A DNA stretch of 64,000 nt from Mycobacterium sp. Its GTDB lineage: Bacteria > Actinomycetota > Actinomycetes > Mycobacteriales > Mycobacteriaceae. Position 1 is the stretch's first letter, and each line of letters begins with the position of its first letter. The notes under the pieces were generated by a model. The model saw only the letters and a list, made by a program, of their open reading frames with translations. It was not told the origin of the DNA and ran no database searches. Of the stretch, positions 9,229-21,355 are shown in pieces. The stretch is from NCBI GenBank assembly GCA_021732005.1, contig JAKFVT010000055.1, positions 79,566 through 143,565 of the forward strand. Direction: 5' to 3'. Both the position numbers and the translations under genes were made by a program.

Positions 9229-11217
9229 ATGAGTGACGGCGGCAACGCCACTCCTGGCCAGCACCGCACCCCCGACGAGGGCGAGCGGGTGACCAGGACG
9301 CCCCGAGCCGCGGTCGGCGCCGCGCCCTGGGAGCGGGTGACAGCGCCCGCTCCCCCGAGCGGCAACCACACCGAAGGCGTCACCGTCGCCGACCTGATCG
9401 CGAAGGTGTCCGGCTCCCGGCCCGCTATCGAGCCGACCCGGCACCGGGCCGAGGACGACGAGCACGACGACGACGCCACAGATCTCCCCGACCTGACCGA
9501 CCTCACTGAACCCATCCCCGTCGTCGCCGCCGCCTACGCCGACGAAGTGCCCGACCTCGAGGCGATCCGACGCGCGCGCGGTCCGCTGGCCGCTGACCCC
9601 GACCCGGCGCCGTCGAGCACCACCAAGAACAAGGCCAAGTCGCGTCGCAAGCCCGTGCTGCTGGCCGGACGATCCGCAGCGGCGTTGTTCGCGGTGTCTG
9701 CACTGGTGCTGACCGGCGGCGCCTGGCAGTGGCAGTCCACCAAGAACGATCTGCTGCGCAATGTCGCGGCGCTGGACACCAATTCGCGCGACATCATCGA
9801 TCCGAACGCGCAGTTCGGTGACGAGAACTTCCTGATCGTCGGCGTCGACAGCCGTACCGGCGCCAACGGCGAGATCGGTGCCGGCACCACGGAGGACGCC
9901 GGCGGCGCCCGGTCCGACACTGTGATGCTCGTGAACGTCCCCGCCGACCGCAAGCGCGTCGTCGTGGTGTCGTTCCCTCGCGACCTCGCCATCACTCCCG
10001 CTTATTGCCAGGCGTGGGACCCCGACACCGGCAAGTACGGCCCGGTCGCCGACAAGGCCACCGGCGAGATGAGTGACGACTACCGCTACACCGAGACGAA
10101 GCTGAACTCCGCATACGCCTATGGCGGGCCGAAATGCCTGGTCAAGGTCATCCAGAAGATGTCGGGCTTGTCGATCAACCGGTTCATGGCCGTCGACTTC
10201 GCGGGCTTCTCCAAGATGGTCGACGCGGTCGGCGGCGTCGAGGTCTGCAGCACCACCCCGCTGAAGGACTACGAGCTGGGCACCGTGCTGGAGAACGCGG
10301 GCCGCCAGATGCTCGACGGGCACACCGCGCTGAACTACGTCCGCGCCCGCCAGGTGACCACCGAGCTCAACGGCGACTACGGCCGGATCAAACGCCAGCA
10401 GCTGTTCCTGTCCTCACTGCTGCGCTCGATCATCTCCAAGGACACCCTGTTCAGCCTCACCAAGCTGAACAACGTGGTCAACGAGTTCGTCGACGACACC
10501 TACGTGGACAACGTCCGGACCAAGGACCTGGTCGACCTCGGCCAGTCGCTGCAGGGCGTCAACGCGGGCCGGATCACGTTCGTCACCGTGCCCACCACCG
10601 GCATCACCGACGCCGACGGCAACGAACCGCCGCGCACCCAGGACATCCGCGCGTTGTTCGACGCGATCATCAACGATGATCCGCTACCCGGCGAGAACGA
10701 CACCAACGCGACGATGAGCCCGATGACGGCGTCGCAGAACGCCATTCAGGCGGCCAAACCCAGCCAGGTCGAGCAACCGGGCCAGTCGACGCAGACCGAA
10801 TTGGTCAACGCGGTGACCACCGACCCGCAGGACATCACGGTGCAGGTGTCGAACTCCACCGGACAGGACGGACTGGGCTCTACCGCCGCCACCGCGCTGA
10901 AGCAACACGGCTTCCACGTGCTGGCTCCCGACGACTACACCGGCACCGTCACCGCGACCACGGTGATGTTCTCGGCAGGCAACGAGCAAGCCGCCGCCAC
11001 CGTCGCCGCGGCGTTCCCGGCCGCGCAGATGGAGCGCATGGACGGCCTGGGCGAGACCGTCCAGGTGGTGCTCGGCCCCGACTTCAGCAGTGTGGCCGCC
11101 CCACCGCCGAGCGGATCGGCGGTCAGCGTGCACGTCAGCCACAACTCCAAGAGCACCCCCACCGAGCTGCCCGAGGACCTCACGGTCACCAACGCCGCGG
11201 ACGTCACCTGCGAATAA
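9229..11217 (+). CDS. LytR-CpsA-Psr (LCP) family cell-wall glycopolymer ligase with C-terminal LytR_C domain
   Basis: 662 aa; single TM then [16 protein letters not shown]...[27 protein letters not shown]-term [27 protein letters not shown]. Confidence 0.92.
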   Translation: MSDGGNATPGQHRTPDEGERVTRTPRAAVGAAPWERVTAPAPPSGNHTEGVTVADLIAKVSGSRPAIEPTRHRAEDDEHDDDATDLPDLTDLTEPIPVVAAAYADEVPDLEAIRRARGPLAADPDPAPSSTTKNKAKSRRKPVLLAGRSAAALFAVSALVLTGGAWQWQSTKNDLLRNVAALDTNSRDIIDPNAQFGDENFLIVGVDSRTGANGEIGAGTTEDAGGARSDTVMLVNVPADRKRVVVVSFPRDLAITPAYCQAWDPDTGKYGPVADKATGEMSDDYRYTETKLNSAYAYGGPKCLVKVIQKMSGLSINRFMAVDFAGFSKMVDAVGGVEVCSTTPLKDYELGTVLENAGRQMLDGHTALNYVRARQVTTELNGDYGRIKRQQLFLSSLLRSIISKDTLFSLTKLNNVVNEFVDDTYVDNVRTKDLVDLGQSLQGVNAGRITFVTVPTTGITDADGNEPPRTQDIRALFDAIINDDPLPGENDTNATMSPMTASQNAIQAAKPSQVEQPGQSTQTELVNAVTTDPQDITVQVSNSTGQDGLGSTAATALKQHGFHVLAPDDYTGTVTATTVMFSAGNEQAAATVAAAFPAAQMERMDGLGETVQVVLGPDFSSVAAPPPSGSAVSVHVSHNSKSTPTELPEDLTVTNAADVTCE

Positions 11218-11244
11218 GCGGGATCAACCGCGACGGCCGTTTGC

Positions 11245-11266
11245 GTTCATTCACCGTTCGTTCACT
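11245..11266 (+). promoter_or_regulatory. Candidate PHO box upstream of phoU (two 11-bp direct repeats)
   Basis: GTTCATTCACC GTTCGTTCACT: tandem 11-mers resembling the actinobacterial PHO-box consensus. Confidence 0.45.
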
Positions 11267-11312
11267 CCACCTCGGCATACTGGGTGCACTGGCAGAAAGT
11301 AGGGTGGACGCC

Positions 11313-11978
11313 ATGCGCACCGCATACCACGAGCAGCTTGATGCTCTGACCGACCAGCTGGCCGAGATGTGCCGGATGGCCGGACTCGCGATGGAACGAG
11401 CCACCCAGTCGCTGCTTCAGGCCGACCTGGTGCTGGCCGAACAGGTCATCACCGACCACGAGCAGATCTCGGCGGCCAGTGCGCGCGCCGAGGAGGCCGC
11501 CTTTGTGCTGCTGGCGTTGCAGGCGCCGGTCGCCGGTGATCTGCGGGCGATCGTCAGCTCCATTCAGATCGTCGCCGACGTCGACCGGATGGGAGCGCTG
11601 GCGCTGCACGTCGCCAAGATCGCCCGTCGCCGGCATCCGCAGCACACGCTGCCCGAGGAAGTCAACGGTTACTTCGCCGAAATGGGCCGTGTCGCAGTCG
11701 ATTTGGGTAACAGTGCGCGCGAGGTACTGCTTTCCCGGGATCCGGAGAAGGCACGTCGCATCCGCGAGGAAGACGACGCGATGGACGACCTGCACCGGCA
11801 TCTGTTCACCGTGCTGATGGATCGCGAGTGGAAACACGGCGTGGCCGCCGCGGTCGACGTAACGCTGCTGGGCCGCTTCTACGAGCGCTTCGCCGACCAT
11901 GCCGTCGAGATCTCCCGCCGCGTGATCTTCCAGGTCACCGGCCGGCTGCCCGAAGAAGAGGAAATCGCGGCGACCTGA
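11313..11978 (+). CDS. phoU: Phosphate signalling complex protein PhoU
   Basis: 221 aa; [35 protein letters not shown]...[20 protein letters not shown]...[22 protein letters not shown]. Confidence 0.95.
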   Translation: MRTAYHEQLDALTDQLAEMCRMAGLAMERATQSLLQADLVLAEQVITDHEQISAASARAEEAAFVLLALQAPVAGDLRAIVSSIQIVADVDRMGALALHVAKIARRRHPQHTLPEEVNGYFAEMGRVAVDLGNSAREVLLSRDPEKARRIREEDDAMDDLHRHLFTVLMDREWKHGVAAAVDVTLLGRFYERFADHAVEISRRVIFQVTGRLPEEEEIAAT

Positions 11979-11998
11979 GCCTCGACCCGACATACAAG

Positions 11999-12034
11999 AA
12001 ATCCGGTATCGCCTTTGGGCGATACCGGATTTTT
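11999..12034. terminator. Bidirectional intrinsic terminator between convergent phoU and pstB
   Basis: Perfect 15-bp arms AAATCCGGTATCGCC-TTTG-GGCGATACCGGATTT followed by T-run. Confidence 0.85.
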
Positions 12035-12049
12035 GTTGGGTGCGTGAGC

Positions 12050-12826
12050 CTACCCGAATCGGCCGGAGATGTAGTCCTCGGTGGCCTTCTGGCGCGGGTT
12101 GGAGAAGATCTTCTCAGTGTCGTCGATCTCGACCAGGCGGCCCGGCTTACCGGTGGCCTCCAGGTTGAAGAACGCGGTCTGGTCGCTGACCCGCGCGGCC
12201 TGCTGCATGTTGTGCGTGACGATCACGATCGTGAACTCCTGCTTGAGTTCACCGATCAGGTCCTCGATGGCCAGCGTGGAGATCGGGTCCAGCGCCGAGC
12301 ACGGCTCGTCCATCAGCAGCACGTCGGGCTGGACGGCGATGGCGCGGGCGATGCACAGCCGCTGCTGCTGACCGCCGGACAGCCCGCCGCCGGGCTTTTC
12401 CAGCCGGTCCTTGACCTCGTTCCACAGGTTGGCGCCCTTGAGGGAACGCTCGGCGGTCTCGTCGAGCACCTTTTTGTTGCGGACGCCTTGCAGCTTCAGG
12501 CCGGCCACCACGTTGTCGCGAATCGACATGGTGGGGAACGGGTTCGGCCGCTGGAAGACCATGCCGATGGTCTTGCGAACGCCGACCGGGTCGACCCCGG
12601 ATCCGTAGATGTTCTCGCCGTCGAGCAGCACCGAACCCTCGACCCGAGCACCCGGGATCACCTCGTGCATGCGGTTGAGCGTGCGGAGCACCGTGGACTT
12701 GCCGCAACCCGACGGGCCGATGAACGCGGTCACGTTGCGCGGCGGCACCGCCAGCGAAACGTCGGCGACAGCGTGGAATGCGCCGTAATAGATGTTGACG
12801 TCTTTGAGATCAAGCCGCTTGGCCAT
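12050..12826 (-). CDS. pstB: Phosphate ABC transporter ATP-binding protein PstB
   Basis: 258 aa; Walker [24 protein letters not shown] signature, Pst context. Confidence 0.97.
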   Translation of the reverse strand: MAKRLDLKDVNIYYGAFHAVADVSLAVPPRNVTAFIGPSGCGKSTVLRTLNRMHEVIPGARVEGSVLLDGENIYGSGVDPVGVRKTIGMVFQRPNPFPTMSIRDNVVAGLKLQGVRNKKVLDETAERSLKGANLWNEVKDRLEKPGGGLSGGQQQRLCIARAIAVQPDVLLMDEPCSALDPISTLAIEDLIGELKQEFTIVIVTHNMQQAARVSDQTAFFNLEATGKPGRLVEIDDTEKIFSNPRQKATEDYISGRFG

Positions 12827-12835
12827 CGAAGGCTC

Positions 12836-13750
12836 CTAAACCTTTTTCGGGGCAAAGAATTTGGCGATGAAGCGCGCACCGACGTTGAGGATCGCGATCA
12901 GCACGATCAGCGTCAGCGCTGCGCCCCACAGCCGGTCGGAGGGAACGGGATTGGCACCCGCACCGGCCGATGTCTGGTCGTACATCATGCCAGGCAGCGA
13001 GCCCATGAATCCGTTGAACATGTCGAAGTTCATCGCCTGCGAGTAGCCGACCAGGATCAGCAGCGGCGCCGTCTCGCCCATGACGCGGGCCAGCGCCAGC
13101 ATGACACCGGTGACGATGCCCGACAGCGCGGTCGGAATGACAATGCGCGCAATGGTTTTCCATTTCGGCACGCCGAGCGCATAACTGGCCTCGCGCAGGT
13201 CCATCGGAACGATCCGCAGCATCTCCTCGGTGGAGCGCACGATCACCGGGATCATCAACAACACCAGGGCCAGTGACACCGCGAACCCGGAACGCTGAAA
13301 ACCCAACGTGGCCACCCACAATGCGTAGATGAACAGCGCGGCGACGATCGACGGCACACCGGTGAGAATGTCCACCATGAACGTGGTGAGCTTGCCCAGC
13401 CGGGTCCCGCCGCCGTACTCCACCAGATAGATGCCGACGAATACGCCGACCGGAATAGAGATCACCGCGCAGAACAAGCCCTGCAGCAGGGTTCCCACCA
13501 ATGCGTGGTAGACGCCACCGCCGGGCATGAACGCGGTCATACCGGACTGCGAATGCGTCCACCAGCCGCTGTCGAGGACGATCTTCAAGCCCTTGCTGAT
13601 CACCGAGTACAGCACCCAGATCAGCGGCACCACAGCCACGAACACCGACAGCGTCACCAGAACGGTGGCGGTGTTGTTGGTCAGCTTGCGCCGCAGGCTG
13701 ACCGCCTGGAAGGTTGGCGCCTTGACCGGCTTGTCGAGGGTCGAGGTCAT
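12836..13750 (-). CDS. pstA: Phosphate ABC transporter permease PstA
   Basis: 304 aa; multi-[58 protein letters not shown]. Confidence 0.96.
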   Translation of the reverse strand: MTSTLDKPVKAPTFQAVSLRRKLTNNTATVLVTLSVFVAVVPLIWVLYSVISKGLKIVLDSGWWTHSQSGMTAFMPGGGVYHALVGTLLQGLFCAVISIPVGVFVGIYLVEYGGGTRLGKLTTFMVDILTGVPSIVAALFIYALWVATLGFQRSGFAVSLALVLLMIPVIVRSTEEMLRIVPMDLREASYALGVPKWKTIARIVIPTALSGIVTGVMLALARVMGETAPLLILVGYSQAMNFDMFNGFMGSLPGMMYDQTSAGAGANPVPSDRLWGAALTLIVLIAILNVGARFIAKFFAPKKV

Positions 13751-14820
13751 CGGGCACCCCTTCCGGCCACCGCGGCGCGGGCCGCCGAGTTGACCACGAA
13801 CGTCAGGATGAACAGCACCAGGCCGGCGGCGATGTAGGCCCCCGCCTTGTACTGGTCATTGAATTCCGAAGCGGCCGAGGCGATCTTGCTGGCGAAGGTG
13901 TAGCCGGCGTCGAACAGCGACCAACCGAACGCCTTCTGCGTGCCGCGCAGGATGATCAACAGCGCGATCGTCTCACCCAGGGCGCGACCCAGGCCGAGCA
14001 TCGCGCCGCTGATGTAGCCGGACAGACCGAACGGCAACACCGTGGTCCTGACCACTTCCCAGCGGGTCGCGCCGAGCGCCAGCGCGGCCTCGATCTGTCC
14101 CCGCGGGGTCTGCACAAACACCTCGCGGCTGACTGCGGTGATGATCGGCAGGATCATCACCGCAAGCACGATCCCGGCGGTGAAAATGGTGCCGCCGCCT
14201 GCCACCGACGCGTTGCCGGTGTCGAACAAGAACAGCCAGCTCAGGTTGCCGTTGAGCCACATCGCGAGCGGCTTGATCACGGGCGCCAGCACATACAGGC
14301 CCCAGACGCCGTAGATGATCGACGGCACGGCGGCCAGCAGATCCACCATGTAGCCCAGCGGCCCGGACACCCGACGCGGGGCGTACTGCGTCAGGAAGAT
14401 CGCGATACCGAGCGCGACGGGCATCGCCAGGACCAGGGCGAACAGCGAGACGAACACCGTCACCTGCAGCAGGTCCAGGATGCCGAACTTCATGTGGGCG
14501 GTGTCGGTGGTGAGCCAGTTGCCGCCGTAGGTGAAGAAGTTGGCGTCGTTTCGGCCCAGCGCCGGTACCGCACGCCAGACGAGGAACAGGCCGATCGCGG
14601 CGATCAGCGCGATGACGAGAACGCCGGAACCTTCGGACAACCCGCGGAAGATCCGGTCGCCGAGGCGCACCTTGGCTGTTCCGGACGGGTTCGTCGGGAT
14701 CGAGGGCTTCTCGGGAAAGGGCTCAGCCACGACCTCGCCGGCTCCAGCCTCAGCTGGATTAGGCCCGGGCATGTCTTGGGTCACATCCACCCCATCGCTC
14801 ACTGATCTCTCCATCGTCAC
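13747..14820 (-). CDS. pstC: Phosphate ABC transporter permease PstC
   Basis: 357 aa; [57 protein letters not shown]; 4-bp overlap with pstA. Confidence 0.96.
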   Translation of the reverse strand: MTMERSVSDGVDVTQDMPGPNPAEAGAGEVVAEPFPEKPSIPTNPSGTAKVRLGDRIFRGLSEGSGVLVIALIAAIGLFLVWRAVPALGRNDANFFTYGGNWLTTDTAHMKFGILDLLQVTVFVSLFALVLAMPVALGIAIFLTQYAPRRVSGPLGYMVDLLAAVPSIIYGVWGLYVLAPVIKPLAMWLNGNLSWLFLFDTGNASVAGGGTIFTAGIVLAVMILPIITAVSREVFVQTPRGQIEAALALGATRWEVVRTTVLPFGLSGYISGAMLGLGRALGETIALLIILRGTQKAFGWSLFDAGYTFASKIASAASEFNDQYKAGAYIAAGLVLFILTFVVNSAARAAVAGRGAR

Positions 14821-14847
14821 CGCAATCGACCTGCCTCGCCAGCGCTC

Positions 14848-15978
14848 TTACTGAATTGCTTTGACGGCGGTCAGCAACCGCTGCTTGAAGGCGTCCGGCA
14901 GCGGGACGTACCCGGCGGCCGGCAGACCGGCCTGGCCGTCATTGGCCGACACGGTCAGGAACGACTTCACCGCCGCCGACGTGTCGGCGTCGTAGCCCTT
15001 CGAGCAGACGATCTCGTAGGTCGCCAGCATCAGCGGGTAGGCGCCCGCGGCCTTGGTGGCGTACAGCGAGTTCAGATCCAGCTTCAGGTCGTTGCCGTCG
15101 GCCGCGAACTTCGCGGCGTCGATGCCGGCCTTGGCGGAATCATCGGTCAACGCCACCGGCCCACTGCCGGTGTCGATCTGGGCCATGCTCAGCTTGGCCT
15201 GGTCGGCGAAGCCCTTCTCGACGTATCCGATCGCGCCCGGGGTGGCCTGCACGGCCTGCACCACGCCGGCCGTCTTCTGCGCACCCTCACCGGCGCCGCC
15301 CTGGAACTCCTTGCCGGCACCCTTGGTCCAAGTCTGCGGAGCAGCGGCGGTCAGGTACTTCTGGAAGTTGTCGGTGGTGCCCGAGGAGTCCGAGCGGTAG
15401 ATCGGCGTGATCTTCTGATCCGGCAGCGACACCCCGCTGTTCAGCGCAGCGATCGCCGGATCGTTCCAATTGGTGATCGCACCGGTGAAGATCTTGGCCA
15501 GCACATCGGCGTTGACGACGAGCTTGTCGACACCCGGGAGGTTGTAGCCCATGGCGACGGGCCCGAAGACCATCGGCAGATTCCAGGCCGGGTTGCCACC
15601 GCACCGCTTGGCGGCCGGGTCGACCTGGTCCTTGGCCAACGGCGAGTCAGAGCCCGCGAAGTCGACCTGGCCGGCGACGAACTGGGTGACACCCGCGCCG
15701 GAACCGGTCGGGTTGTAAGAGAGGTTCTTGCCCGGACACTTCTGGCCCCACACCTGGTTGAACACCGCAACGGCGTTCTGCTGTGCGGTCGAGCCCTCGG
15801 CGGTCACGGCGTTCTTGCCACCGCAGTCGGCCGAAGCGCTGGACGAACCGGACGCCGCGTTGGTCGAGGACGACGTTCCGGCGTTGTTGTCGCTTCCGCA
15901 GGCGGTGAGCGTCAGGCCGGTGATGGCCGTTGCTGACGCAGTCACGAAGAACGCCTTGCCAAACCTGTTCAGATTCAC
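14848..15978 (-). CDS. pstS: Phosphate-binding lipoprotein PstS
   Basis: 376 aa; lipobox LTLTACGS; TAEGSTAQQNAVAVF..., IYRSDSSGTTDNFQKYL. Confidence 0.96.
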   Translation of the reverse strand: MNLNRFGKAFFVTASATAITGLTLTACGSDNNAGTSSSTNAASGSSSASADCGGKNAVTAEGSTAQQNAVAVFNQVWGQKCPGKNLSYNPTGSGAGVTQFVAGQVDFAGSDSPLAKDQVDPAAKRCGGNPAWNLPMVFGPVAMGYNLPGVDKLVVNADVLAKIFTGAITNWNDPAIAALNSGVSLPDQKITPIYRSDSSGTTDNFQKYLTAAAPQTWTKGAGKEFQGGAGEGAQKTAGVVQAVQATPGAIGYVEKGFADQAKLSMAQIDTGSGPVALTDDSAKAGIDAAKFAADGNDLKLDLNSLYATKAAGAYPLMLATYEIVCSKGYDADTSAAVKSFLTVSANDGQAGLPAAGYVPLPDAFKQRLLTAVKAIQ

Positions 15979-16072
15979 CTATCCCACTTTCTCCAGTGTT
16001 GCCCTGTTCGCCCCGGTAGGAGCACATGCACCACCCGGGAAGTTAGGCGTTGGTAATGGACGGAACCCACCC

Positions 16073-16106
16073 GGAATATGAACGGAAGGTGAACAGGTTG
16101 ATGAAC
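16073..16106 (-). promoter_or_regulatory. Candidate PHO box upstream of pstS (three 11-bp direct repeats)
   Basis: Minus strand reads GTTCATCAACC-T-GTTCACCTTCC-GTTCATATTCC. Confidence 0.65.
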
Positions 16107-16129
16107 GACGCATTGCGGGCAGCCGCTAA

Positions 16130-17871
<1,742 letters not shown>

Positions 17872-18060
17872 TGCCCCGGATACTCATCGTCGACAGCGCC
17901 GTCGCGGTGACCCACCAGACTCATGGGCGACATATGGCCGTTACCCGGCCATGGGTCATCTAACTTTAACCCGCTACCTGCTATTTAGCTGATTTGAACG
18001 ACTCCACCTGCCGTCAAGGGGGTGCGCGACGGTGGCTGCGCACCGGTTGTACGCCAGAAT

Positions 18061-18864
18061 ATGCAGGTGCGAAAGCTGCTGATCACTCTTGGTGCCACGC
18101 TGCTGGCCGTGGTCGTCGGGGCGGTCGGCGTCGATTTCGGGGCGACGATTTACGCCGAGTACCGGCTGGCACGCACCGTGCGCAGCGCCGCCGGACTGTC
18201 GTTCGACCCGTCGGTGGCGATACTGGGCTTTCCGTTCATTCGCCAGGCCATGCAGCACCACTTCGACGAGATCGAGATCAAGGCCAACGGAGTGGGCCAT
18301 CCCGTGGTCGGCAAGGCCTCACTCGAGGCCACCCTGCACAACATCGATCTTACCCAAGCATCGTGGCTGATCAGGCCCGATGCGGATCTGCCGGTCGGCA
18401 AGCTCGAGAGCCGCATCATCATCGACTCCCTGCACCTCGGCCGGTTCGTCGGGATCACCGACCTGATGGTCGAGGCTCCGTCGAAGGAGACGAACGACGC
18501 CACCGGCGGGACCACCGAATCGGGTATCTCCGGAAGTAAGGGCCTGGTCTTCACCGGGACGCCGAAGAAAGCCGACTTCGACAAGCCGGTCAGCGTCGCC
18601 GTCGACCTCTCGGTGGCAGGCCCGGAACAGACCACGTTGGTTTTCACGGCCACCGATGTGCAGACCGGTCCCGGCACCGCTGACCAGCCGGTACCCGATG
18701 ACAAGAAGGCGGCGGTGCTGGCGGCGTTCAGCGGCAGCTTGCCCGGCCAGAAGCTGCCGTTCGGGGTGCGCCCGACCACCGAGGGTGCTCGCGGCTCGGA
18801 CATCATCATCGAAGGCATCGCCGAGGGAGTAACCATCCGGCTCGACGGGTTCACACAGTCATGA
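18061..18864 (+). CDS. lmeA: Mannan chain length control protein LmeA (DUF2993)
   Basis: 267 aa; N-terminal TM, DUF2993 pattern LGFPFIRQAMQHHFDEIEIKANGV; followed by thioredoxin as in other mycobacteria. Confidence 0.87.
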   Translation: MQVRKLLITLGATLLAVVVGAVGVDFGATIYAEYRLARTVRSAAGLSFDPSVAILGFPFIRQAMQHHFDEIEIKANGVGHPVVGKASLEATLHNIDLTQASWLIRPDADLPVGKLESRIIIDSLHLGRFVGITDLMVEAPSKETNDATGGTTESGISGSKGLVFTGTPKKADFDKPVSVAVDLSVAGPEQTTLVFTATDVQTGPGTADQPVPDDKKAAVLAAFSGSLPGQKLPFGVRPTTEGARGSDIIIEGIAEGVTIRLDGFTQS

Positions 18865-19280
18865 GCCCCGCATTGATCACCGCGATCGTCGCCATCGTCG
18901 CCGCGCTGGGCGTGGCGATCGTCGCAGGCGTGCTGCACAACCGGCGGTCCGGAGTCGTTCGCGAAGCCGAATCGCACGACGTCGACGTGAGCGACCTGGG
19001 TTTATCCCGGACCGGTCCGACCGTCGTGCATTTCAGCGCAGTGTGGTGCGGACCCTGCGCAGGGGTGCGGCGCGTGGTCAACCAGGTGTGTGCCGACCTT
19101 CGCGACGTCGCCCACGTCGAAATCGACATGGATGCCGATCCGGCTGCCGCACGCAAGCTTTCGGTGCTGTCGCTGCCGACCACGTTCATCTTCGACGCCG
19201 ACGGCCGGCAGCGGTACCGGACGGCAGGGGTCCCCAAGGCCGCTGACCTGCGCGCAGCCCTCGAGCCTCTGTTGGCCTGA
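18861..19280 (+). CDS. Thioredoxin family protein
   Basis: 139 aa; N-term TM, VVHFSAVWCGPCAGVRRVVNQV active site WCGPC. Confidence 0.92.
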   Translation: MSPALITAIVAIVAALGVAIVAGVLHNRRSGVVREAESHDVDVSDLGLSRTGPTVVHFSAVWCGPCAGVRRVVNQVCADLRDVAHVEIDMDADPAAARKLSVLSLPTTFIFDADGRQRYRTAGVPKAADLRAALEPLLA

Positions 19281-19300
19281 GACCCCGGTCATTGGGTACC

Positions 19301-19402
19301 ATGACTCGCGTGTCGACCCGCCTCGAGCTAGCGCTCACCAAGCGTCGCGCAGTCGATCTGTGCCGCATTGCGGGTTGTTGCTGTTGTTGCTGTAGCTGCT
19401 GA
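19301..19402 (+). CDS. Polycysteine leader peptide (33 aa) upstream of the sulfur-metabolism operon
   Basis: MTRVSTRLELALTKRRAVDLCRIAGCCCCCCSC; six consecutive Cys codons then Ser-Cys-stop; matches mycobacterial polycysteine sORF attenuators at this locus. Confidence 0.85.
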   Translation: MTRVSTRLELALTKRRAVDLCRIAGCCCCCCSC

Positions 19403-19492
19403 GTCGCCGCGCCCTTCTTTCGCGCCGCCACTCTGGAGCGGCCGTTTGCGGCTCGTCTCCGCCCAGCCCGATCAGCAACAGGAGAAGAAAAC

Positions 19493-19963
19493 ATGTCGAC
19501 AAGCATCACCAACGCCCCCGCCGTCGCCCAGGTGGATGTCCGCGGCCCCCGCTTTGCGGCCTGGGTCACCACGGGCGTCCTGGTCGCGGTTCTCGTCGTC
19601 TCCGGATTCAGCACGGTCGCGGCGGCCGTGCTCCTGGGGTTGCAGGCCGTGGTGTTCGCAATCGGGGCGCTGCGCGGGCCGCGTCAGCACCCCTACGGAT
19701 TGATCTTCGCCAACGTCGTCGCCCCGCGGCTGAGCCCCGTCTCCGAGCGGGAGCCGGTGCCGCCGTTGAAGTTCGCACAATTGGTGGGGTTCGTGTTCGC
19801 GGTCGCCGGCACCGCCGGCTTCGCCCTGGGAGCACCGCTGCTCGGCACCGTCGCCACCGCTTTCGCCCTGTTCGCCGCTTTCCTCAACGCGGCCTTCGGC
19901 ATCTGCCTGGGCTGCCAGATCTACCCCCTCGTGGCCAGGCTGCGTACGCCGGCCACCACCTGA
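19493..19963 (+). CDS. DUF4395 membrane protein
   Basis: 156 aa; DVRGPRFAAWVTTGVLVAVLVV...GFALGAPLLGTVATAFALFAAFLNAAFGICLGCQIY. Confidence 0.87.
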   Translation: MSTSITNAPAVAQVDVRGPRFAAWVTTGVLVAVLVVSGFSTVAAAVLLGLQAVVFAIGALRGPRQHPYGLIFANVVAPRLSPVSEREPVPPLKFAQLVGFVFAVAGTAGFALGAPLLGTVATAFALFAAFLNAAFGICLGCQIYPLVARLRTPATT

Positions 19964-19999
19964 GCTTTTTCTAGACACGCAACCGAAAGGAACTACTTC

Positions 20000-20833
20000 A
20001 TGGCACGCTCCGACGTCCTGGTCTCCACGGACTGGGCCGAGAGCAATCTCGATGCGCCGAACGTCGTCTTCGTCGAGGTCGACGAGGACACCTCGGCTTA
20101 CGAAGACGGCCACATCGCCGGCGCCGTCAGGCTGGACTGGAAGACCGAACTGCAGGACCAGGTCAAGCGTGACTTCGTCGATCAGCAGCAGTTCTCGAAG
20201 TTGTTGTCCGACAAGGGAATCAGCAATGACGACACCGTGATCCTGTACGGAGGCAACAACAACTGGTTCGCCGCGTACGCCTACTGGTACTTCAAGCTGT
20301 ACGGCCACGAGAACGTCAAGCTGCTCGACGGCGGCCGCAAGAAGTGGGAACTCGACGGACGCCCCCTGGTGACCGAGGTGCCCGACCGGCCCGCCACGTC
20401 GTACGCCGCGAAGGCCCCCGACAACACCATTCGGGCGTTCCGCGACGAGGTGATCGCCGCGATCAACGCCAAGAACCTGGTGGACGTGCGGTCCCCCGAC
20501 GAGTTCTCCGGCAAGATCCTCGCGCCGGCCCACCTCCCACAGGAGCAGAGCCAGCGCCCCGGGCATATCCCCGGCGCCATCAACGTTCCGTGGAGCAGGG
20601 CTGCAAACGAGGACGGCACCTTCAAGTCCGACGAGGAACTGGCCAAGCTCTACGCCGCGGCCGGCCTGGACGGCGAGAAGGAGACGATCGCCTACTGCCG
20701 AATCGGCGAGCGGTCATCGCACACCTGGTTCGTGCTGCAGGAACTCTTGGGGCACAAGAACGTCAAGAACTACGACGGTAGTTGGACCGAATATGGCTCC
20801 CTGGTGGGGGCCCCGATCGAGTTGGGAAGTTGA
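20000..20833 (+). CDS. cysA: Thiosulfate sulfurtransferase (rhodanese)
   Basis: 277 aa; two rhodanese domains; VRSPDEFSGKI...ETIAYCRIGERSSHTWFVLQELLG. Confidence 0.95.
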   Translation: MARSDVLVSTDWAESNLDAPNVVFVEVDEDTSAYEDGHIAGAVRLDWKTELQDQVKRDFVDQQQFSKLLSDKGISNDDTVILYGGNNNWFAAYAYWYFKLYGHENVKLLDGGRKKWELDGRPLVTEVPDRPATSYAAKAPDNTIRAFRDEVIAAINAKNLVDVRSPDEFSGKILAPAHLPQEQSQRPGHIPGAINVPWSRAANEDGTFKSDEELAKLYAAAGLDGEKETIAYCRIGERSSHTWFVLQELLGHKNVKNYDGSWTEYGSLVGAPIELGS

Positions 20834-20835
20834 TC

Positions 20836-21138
20836 ATGTGCTCTGCACCTAAACAAGGACAGACTCTGCCCGCCGGTGTCGACCTCGAGAAGGAGACCGT
20901 GATCACGGGCCGCGTGGTGGACGACTCGGGTCAGACGGTGGGCGGTGCCTTCGTGCGTCTGCTGGACTCGAGCGACGAGTTCACCGCCGAGGTGGTGGCC
21001 TCGGCGACCGGTGACTTCCGGTTCTTCGCGGCACCGGGCACCTGGACAGTGCGTGCGCTGTCCAAGGTCGGCAACGGCGACGCCACCGTCGCGCCGACCG
21101 GCGCCGGGATCCACGAAGTCGACATCAAGGTCGCGTGA
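20836..21138 (+). CDS. sseC: DUF1416 protein (SseC-like)
   Basis: 100 aa; MCSAPKQGQTLPAGVDLEKETVITGRVVDDSGQTVGGAFVRLLDSSDEFTAEVVASATGDFRFFAAPGTWTVRAL. Confidence 0.87.
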   Translation: MCSAPKQGQTLPAGVDLEKETVITGRVVDDSGQTVGGAFVRLLDSSDEFTAEVVASATGDFRFFAAPGTWTVRALSKVGNGDATVAPTGAGIHEVDIKVA

Positions 21139-21212
21139 CGCCGAAGCCGGCGAGGAACGAGCCGGTGAGAAGTCGCGCCATCAGGCGTCGCGTAAGTCAC
21201 GAAAGAGACGGC

Positions 21213-21239
21213 GGCTCGGGCGGTGACCTCGCCCGAGCC
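21213..21239 (+). terminator. Hairpin, candidate terminator after sseC
   Basis: GGCTCGGGC-GGTGACCTC-GCCCGAGCC, 9-bp perfect arms; no T-run. Confidence 0.5.
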
Positions 21240-21256
21240 CCGGATAGACTGTCACC

Positions 21257-21355
21257 GTGGTTCTTTTCTACGAGATCCTGCTGGTTGCGACGGTCGTGTT
21301 GATCACCTGGTTCGCGTTGTACGCGCTCTATCGACTGATCACCGACGAGTCGTGA
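21257..21355 (+). CDS. Small single-pass membrane protein (32 aa)
   Basis: GTG start; [32 protein letters not shown]; stop overlaps the next start (GTGA). Confidence 0.55.
   Translation: MVLFYEILLVATVVLITWFALYALYRLITDES

Noticed and set aside
7540-10323. 927-aa minus-strand ORF
   Set aside because: Antisense shadow of desA1, dus and the LCP gene in high-GC DNA; composition Arg/His/Gly/Val-rich and no family features.
13505-13837. Plus-strand ORFs opposite pstA/pstC
   Set aside because: Antisense to confidently identified permeases; no ribosome-binding or family support.
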